From an uncultured Clostridia bacterium (lineage in GTDB: Bacteria; Bacillota; Clostridia; Oscillospirales; Butyricicoccaceae), in assembly GCA_944381055.1 (NCBI GenBank), contig CALWJQ010000026.1, forward strand, positions 1-35,533: a DNA stretch of 35,533 nucleotides, written 5' to 3'. The position numbers and the translations under genes were made by a program. Below, piece after piece: positions 31,589 to 35,533 of this stretch. Every line of letters begins with the position of its first letter. The stretch's first letter is position 1. The notes under the pieces were generated by a model. That model searched no databases, was not told the origin of the DNA, and saw nothing but the letters and a program-made list of their open reading frames with translations.

Positions 31589-34500
31589 TTAGTTGTCGTA
31601 CAGAGCGGCCAGCTTGGACAGGTGCTCATAGCGGGCCTGCGCCTCGGCTTCGTTCTTGGCGAACAGCTCGCTGGCGCGGTCGGGGAACTCGCGGGTCAGG
31701 CGGCTGTAACGGGCTTCGTTCATCAGGAAGTCCTGATAGCCGCCGGCCGGGGCCTTGGAATCGAGGATGAAGCGCTTGCCGGGTTCGGCAGCCGGGTTGA
31801 AGCGGAAGAGGTTCCAGTAGCCGCACTCGACAGCCTTCTTCATCTCGGCCTGGCAGTTCTGCATACCGCCCTTTATGGAGTGCATCTCGCAGGGCGAGTA
31901 GCCGATGATGATGGACGGGCCGTCATACGCCTCAGCTTCGGTGATGGCTTTGATGGTCTGGGCCGGGTTGGCGCCCATGGCGACCTGCGCGACATAGACA
32001 TAGCCATACTGCATGGCGATTTCGGCGAGGCTCTTTTTCTTGACGTCCTTGCCGGCCGCGGCAAACTGCGCGACCTGGCCGATGTTGGAAGCCTTGGAAG
32101 CCTGGCCGCCGGTATTGGAATAGACCTCGGTGTCAAACACGAAGATGTTGACGTTCTTGTTGGAGGCGAGGACATGGTCAACACCGCCGTAGCCGATATC
32201 ATAGGCCCAGCCGTCGCCGCCGAAGATCCAGACCGACTTTTTGCTCAGGTATTCTTTCTTGGACAGGATCTCTTCAGCCAGGCTGCAGGCTTCGCAGTTG
32301 CAGTAAGGCTTGCCGGCGGCCTTCAGAGCCTGCATGTTCTCGAGCATGGCGGCATGCTTGTCGCCAAACTTGGCCTTGCCCTCATCGCTGTTGAGGAAAG
32401 CCAGGCCCTCGTCAACGGTCAGAATGCCCTCTTCCAGAGCGGCGACATATTCCTTGGTGGCAGCCAGGTTGGCTTCGCCGTCGTTCATGGTGTCCAGCCA
32501 CTTCTGAGCGGCGGCCTTGAGTTCGGGCGTGCAGTAGGGGACTTCGATCAGGGCGCGGGTCTTGTCAGCCAGGCCTTCGCGGATCTTTTCCTGGCCGAGA
32601 TACAGGCCCAGGCCGTGCTCGGCGTTGTCTTCAAACAACGAGTTGCACCATGCGGGGCCGTGGCCTTCTTTGTTGGTGCAGAAAGGCGACGTGGCGCCCG
32701 GGCCGCCCCAGATGGACGAACAGCCGGTGGCGTTCGAAATATACATACGGTCGCCGAACAGCTGGGTGACCAGGCGGGCATAGCTGGTTTCGGCACAGCC
32801 GGCACACGAGCCCGAGAACTCGAGCATGGGCTGCTTGAACTGGCTGCCCTTGATGGTGTTGTCCTGCATATCGGGCTTGTACGAGACATTGTCGACGCAG
32901 TAGCCAAAGACTTCCTGCTGGGCAGCCTGGCTTTCCTGCGGGACCATGCTCAGGGCCTTGACCGGGCAGACGCCGACGCAGACGCCGCAGCCCATGCAGT
33001 CCAGCGGGGAAATGGCCATGGTGTACTGATAAACGCCTTTGCCCTTGCCGGCCTTGATGTCGACGATTTTGGCGGCCGCCGGGGCGTTTTTAGCTTCGTC
33101 CGCAGTCAGTGCAAACGGGCGGATGGTGGCGTGCGGGCAGACATAAGCACAGTTGTTGCACTGGATGCACTTGTTCTGATCCCATTCGGGCACGGTCACG
33201 GCAACGCCGCGCTTTTCATAAGCGGAAGCGCCCAGCTCGAACTGGCCGGTGACGTGATCCATAAAGACCGAGACAGGCAGGCTGTCGCCGTCCATCTTGT
33301 CGATGGGGAAGAGGATGTCCTTGACCTGTTTGACCAGCTCGGGCTTGCCCTTGAGAACGGTGGTATCCGGCTCGTCGACAGCGTTGGCCCAGTCAGCGGG
33401 GACGTCGATCTTGACGTAGGCGGTGGCGCCGGCGTCGATGGCCTTGTGGTTCATCTCGACAACGTCCATGCCCTTCTTGGAATAGGACTTGGTGGCCGCG
33501 TCCTTCATATACTGGATGGCCTCTTTTTCGGGCATGATCTTGGCGAGCGAGAAGAAGGCGCTCTGCAAAATGGTGTTGGTGCGCTTGCCCATGCCGATCT
33601 CGCGGGCCAGGTCAATGGCGTTGATGGTGTAAAGCTGGATATTGTTTTTGGCGATATAACGCTTGGCGTCCGCCTTCATGTGGTGGTTGAGCTCGTCCAG
33701 GTTCCACTGGCAGTTGATCATGAACACGCCGCCGGGCTTGACGTCGTTGACCATCTTAAAGCCCTGGGTGACATAGCTCGGGTTGTGGCAGGCGACAAAG
33801 TCGGCCTTGTTGATATAGTACGAACTCTTGATGGGCTTGTCGCCGAAGCGCAGGTGGCTGATGGTGACGCCGCCGGTCTTCTTGGAGTCGTACTGGAAGT
33901 AGGCCTGCACGTACTTGTCGGTGTGGTCGCCGATGATTTTGATGGAGTTCTTGTTGGCGCCGACGGTGCCGTCGCCGCCCAGACCCCAGAACTTGCACTC
34001 GATGGTGCCGGCCGGGGCGGTCTCGGGCGCGGGCTCTTCAGGCAGGGACAGGAAGGTGACGTCGTCGACGATGCCGATGGTGAACTGGCGGCGCGGCGCG
34101 TCTTTCTTCAATTCGGTGTAGACGGCAAAGACCGAAGACGGCGGGGTGTCCTTCGAGCCGAGGCCGTAGCGGCCGCCGATGACCGTGATGTCGTTCTTGC
34201 CGGCATTGGCCAGGGCCGAGACGACGTCGAGGTACAAAGGCTCGCCCAGCGAGCCGGGCTCTTTGGTGCGGTCGAGCACGGCGATCTTTTTGCAGGTCGC
34301 GGGAATGGCGGCCAGCAGGTGCTCGGTCGAGAACGGACGGAACAGGCGGACCTTGACCAGGCCGACCTTTTCGCCGTGGGCGTTAAGGTAGTCGATGACT
34401 TCTTCGGCAACGTCGCAGATCGAACCCATGGCGACGATGACGCGGTCGGCGTCGGGCGCGCCGTAGTAGTTGAACAGCTTGTAGTCGGTGCCCAGCTTTT

Positions 34501-35254
34501 CGTTGACCTTGTTCATGTACTTCTCAACGACGGCGGGCAGGGCGTCATAGAACTTGTTGCAGGCTTCGCGGTGCTGGAAGAAAATGTCGCCGTTTTCGTG
34601 GCTGCCGCGCATGGAGGGGTGCTCGGGGTTGAGCGCGCCGGCGCGGAAGGCGGCGACGGCGTCCATGTCGCACATGTCCTTCAGATCGTCAAAATCCCAG
34701 ACGGCGATCTTCTGCAGCTCGTGGCTGGTGCGGAAGCCGTCAAAGAAGTTGAGGAAGGGCACCTTGCCCGACAGGGCGGCCAGGTGGGCGACAGGAGCCA
34801 GATCCATGACTTCCTGCACGTTGCCTTCGCACAGCATGGCAAAACCGGTCTGGCGGCAGGCCATGACGTCGGAATGATCGCCGAAGATATTCAGGGCGTG
34901 GGTCGAAACGGTGCGGGCCGAAACGTGGAAGACGGCGGGCAGCTGTTCGGCGGCGATCTTGTACATGTTGGGAATCATGAGCAGCAGGCCCTGCGAAGCC
35001 GTATAGGTCGTCGTCAGGGCGCCGGCGCCCAGCGAGCCGTGAACAGCGCCGGCCGCGCCGGCTTCAGACTGCATCTCGACAACCTTGACGGTGCTGCCAA
35101 AGATATTCTTCAGGCCGTTGGCCGACCACTGGTCCACCAGGTCCGCCATCGGGCTGGACGGGGTGATGGGGTAGATGGCCGCAACTTCGCTGAACGCATA
35201 CGAGACATGCGCGGCGGCGTTGTTGCCATCCATGGTTTTCATTTTTCTTACCAC
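31589..35254 (-). CDS. nifJ: Pyruvate:ferredoxin (flavodoxin) oxidoreductase
   Basis: 1221 residues from GTG 35254, with GGAGG nine bases upstream. It is the single-chain homodimeric form. The N-terminal pyrimidine-binding domain contains YPITPSSPMAD; the gamma-type region has GGDGTVGANKNSIKII. Two 4Fe-4S clusters are bound by CIQCNNCAYVCP (around 695) and CMGCGVCVGVCP (around 753). The TPP-binding part around 1010 has GGDGWAYDIGYGG and the NTGGQASKAS loop. A third cluster uses the separate cysteines, including CAGCAE. The enzyme converts pyruvate and CoA to acetyl-CoA and CO2, reducing ferredoxin, the central step of anaerobic fermentation. It forms a single-gene transcript with strong codon bias, suggesting high expression. 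Confidence 0.98.
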   Translation of the reverse strand: MVRKMKTMDGNNAAAHVSYAFSEVAAIYPITPSSPMADLVDQWSANGLKNIFGSTVKVVEMQSEAGAAGAVHGSLGAGALTTTYTASQGLLLMIPNMYKIAAEQLPAVFHVSARTVSTHALNIFGDHSDVMACRQTGFAMLCEGNVQEVMDLAPVAHLAALSGKVPFLNFFDGFRTSHELQKIAVWDFDDLKDMCDMDAVAAFRAGALNPEHPSMRGSHENGDIFFQHREACNKFYDALPAVVEKYMNKVNEKLGTDYKLFNYYGAPDADRVIVAMGSICDVAEEVIDYLNAHGEKVGLVKVRLFRPFSTEHLLAAIPATCKKIAVLDRTKEPGSLGEPLYLDVVSALANAGKNDITVIGGRYGLGSKDTPPSSVFAVYTELKKDAPRRQFTIGIVDDVTFLSLPEEPAPETAPAGTIECKFWGLGGDGTVGANKNSIKIIGDHTDKYVQAYFQYDSKKTGGVTISHLRFGDKPIKSSYYINKADFVACHNPSYVTQGFKMVNDVKPGGVFMINCQWNLDELNHHMKADAKRYIAKNNIQLYTINAIDLAREIGMGKRTNTILQSAFFSLAKIMPEKEAIQYMKDAATKSYSKKGMDVVEMNHKAIDAGATAYVKIDVPADWANAVDEPDTTVLKGKPELVKQVKDILFPIDKMDGDSLPVSVFMDHVTGQFELGASAYEKRGVAVTVPEWDQNKCIQCNNCAYVCPHATIRPFALTADEAKNAPAAAKIVDIKAGKGKGVYQYTMAISPLDCMGCGVCVGVCPVKALSMVPQESQAAQQEVFGYCVDNVSYKPDMQDNTIKGSQFKQPMLEFSGSCAGCAETSYARLVTQLFGDRMYISNATGCSSIWGGPGATSPFCTNKEGHGPAWCNSLFEDNAEHGLGLYLGQEKIREGLADKTRALIEVPYCTPELKAAAQKWLDTMNDGEANLAATKEYVAALEEGILTVDEGLAFLNSDEGKAKFGDKHAAMLENMQALKAAGKPYCNCEACSLAEEILSKKEYLSKKSVWIFGGDGWAYDIGYGGVDHVLASNKNVNIFVFDTEVYSNTGGQASKASNIGQVAQFAAAGKDVKKKSLAEIAMQYGYVYVAQVAMGANPAQTIKAITEAEAYDGPSIIIGYSPCEMHSIKGGMQNCQAEMKKAVECGYWNLFRFNPAAEPGKRFILDSKAPAGGYQDFLMNEARYSRLTREFPDRASELFAKNEAEAQARYEHLSKLAALYDN

Positions 35255-35314
35255 GGGAATCTTCCTCCTTTATAGTTCCGGTGTGGCTCGGGTAATAAAC
35301 GCTATACCTTATAT

Positions 35315-35343
35315 ATTCTATCAAATAAAATCGGGTCTGTAAA
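35315..35343 (-). promoter_or_regulatory. Sigma-A promoter of the oxidoreductase gene
   Basis: Minus strand TTTACA (35343-35338), 17-bp spacer, TAGAAT (35320-35315). The presumed end of the insertion sequence lies only about 30 bp upstream of the -35 box, leaving the promoter intact. Confidence 0.82.
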
Positions 35344-35415
35344 CAGATTTTGCGGAAGAAAATACGAAAAATCTGTAGGAGTACAATACATCTTGGACAG
35401 TTGAATAAAAAAAGG

Positions 35416-35491
35416 ATGAAGGATAAGGCCTCATCGGTTATAGTTGGAGTTGTGAGACAACAACTGAACGAGAGGGGGCCATATCCTTCAT
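35416..35491 (+). promoter_or_regulatory. Fold-back stem covering the transposase ribosome site and start
   Basis: The 15 bases from 35416 to 35430 pair with 35477-35491 at 14 of 15 positions (one A-A mismatch), extended by a G-U and a C-G pair at 35431-35432. The 3' arm contains part of the G-rich ribosome site and the first two bases of the ATG. An inner weaker hairpin (TTGT/ACAA) lies in the loop. Confidence 0.65.
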
Positions 35492-35533
35492 GAGTAAGAG
35501 TATAACACAGGACATGGCATACAGGCAATCCCT
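35490..35533 (+). CDS. Transposase, N-terminal fragment
   Basis: Fourteen full codons are visible (MSKSITQDMAYRQS, next residue Leu), preceded by AGAGGGGG. From memory this opening resembles DDE transposases of the IS3/IS481-like type common in Clostridia, which begin with a short polar segment and then a helix-turn-helix. The use of ATA, AGG and AGT codons differs from the neighbouring genes and fits acquired DNA. The family assignment is tentative because the catalytic part is outside the window. Confidence 0.55.
   Translation, partial: MSKSITQDMAYRQS

Larger units (their letters stand above)
35374..35533 (+). mobile_element. Left part of an insertion sequence (continues beyond the window)
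   Basis: From about 35374 (TGTAGGAGTACAA) the sequence becomes AT-richer and unlike the flanking gene DNA, and it leads directly into a transposase-like start. The exact end is a guess because the other inverted repeat and target duplication lie outside the window. Confidence 0.5.

Noticed and set aside
31622..35275. A very long open frame (about 1217 codons) on the plus strand opposite the oxidoreductase gene
   Set aside because: It mirrors the GC-rich codon pattern of nifJ, has a repetitive Gly/Ala/Asp/Val composition without domains, and lacks a ribosome site. The same applies to long opposite-strand frames at 9759-11570, 13120-15093 and 19880-21196.

Overview
The window looks like a chromosomal segment of a GC-rich, anaerobic, endospore-forming member of the Clostridia (Oscillospirales/Eubacteriales type). 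Anaerobic metabolism is shown by a one-chain pyruvate:ferredoxin oxidoreductase. Sporulation is shown by SpmA/SpmB, a SleB-type cortex-lytic enzyme, a PdaB-like deacetylase and an AbrB/SpoVT-type regulator. Most genes have strong GGAGG-type ribosome binding sites, and many sigma-A promoters with 17-bp spacers and intrinsic terminators can be read directly. No rRNA, tRNA or CRISPR array was seen.

Layout. 1-2.55 kb (minus): start of an unidentified gene, a VanW/G5 cell-wall protein and a GNAT acetyltransferase. 2.6-4.5 kb (plus): an ABC-F ribosome-protection gene behind a long leader with a six-codon upstream ORF, an intrinsic terminator and a matching antiterminator; this reads as a complete ribosome-mediated attenuator. 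4.5-9.8 kb: an orphan 158-aa gene, a TauE/SafE exporter, an AbrB-like regulator, spmAB, the RNA methyltransferase pair trmN6-rsmI, and sleB.

9.9-23.6 kb is one catabolic locus around a GntR/FCD regulator. To its left (minus) lie a metal-dependent amidohydrolase, a very large cytoplasmic M14-type metallopeptidase and an N-acyl-D-amino-acid deacylase. To its right (plus) lie the regulator itself, then a complete Dpp/Opp-type peptide ABC transporter (SBP, two permeases, two ATPases), a RidA-like protein and a cupin. Four copies of a shared ~23-bp sequence sit at the three promoters, so import and intracellular cleavage of an unusual (probably modified or D-residue) peptide appear co-regulated. 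A DppA-type M55 D-aminopeptidase under its own promoter at 30.7 kb fits the same theme.

23.7-29.3 kb (minus): a second type IIA topoisomerase (ParE-like and ParC-like subunits) followed by a MATE exporter. 29.4-31.5 kb (plus): a DUF2508 protein, the PdaB-like deacetylase and DppA. 31.6-35.25 kb (minus): the oxidoreductase. The right edge enters an AT-richer insertion sequence whose leader RNA can fold back over the transposase start codon.
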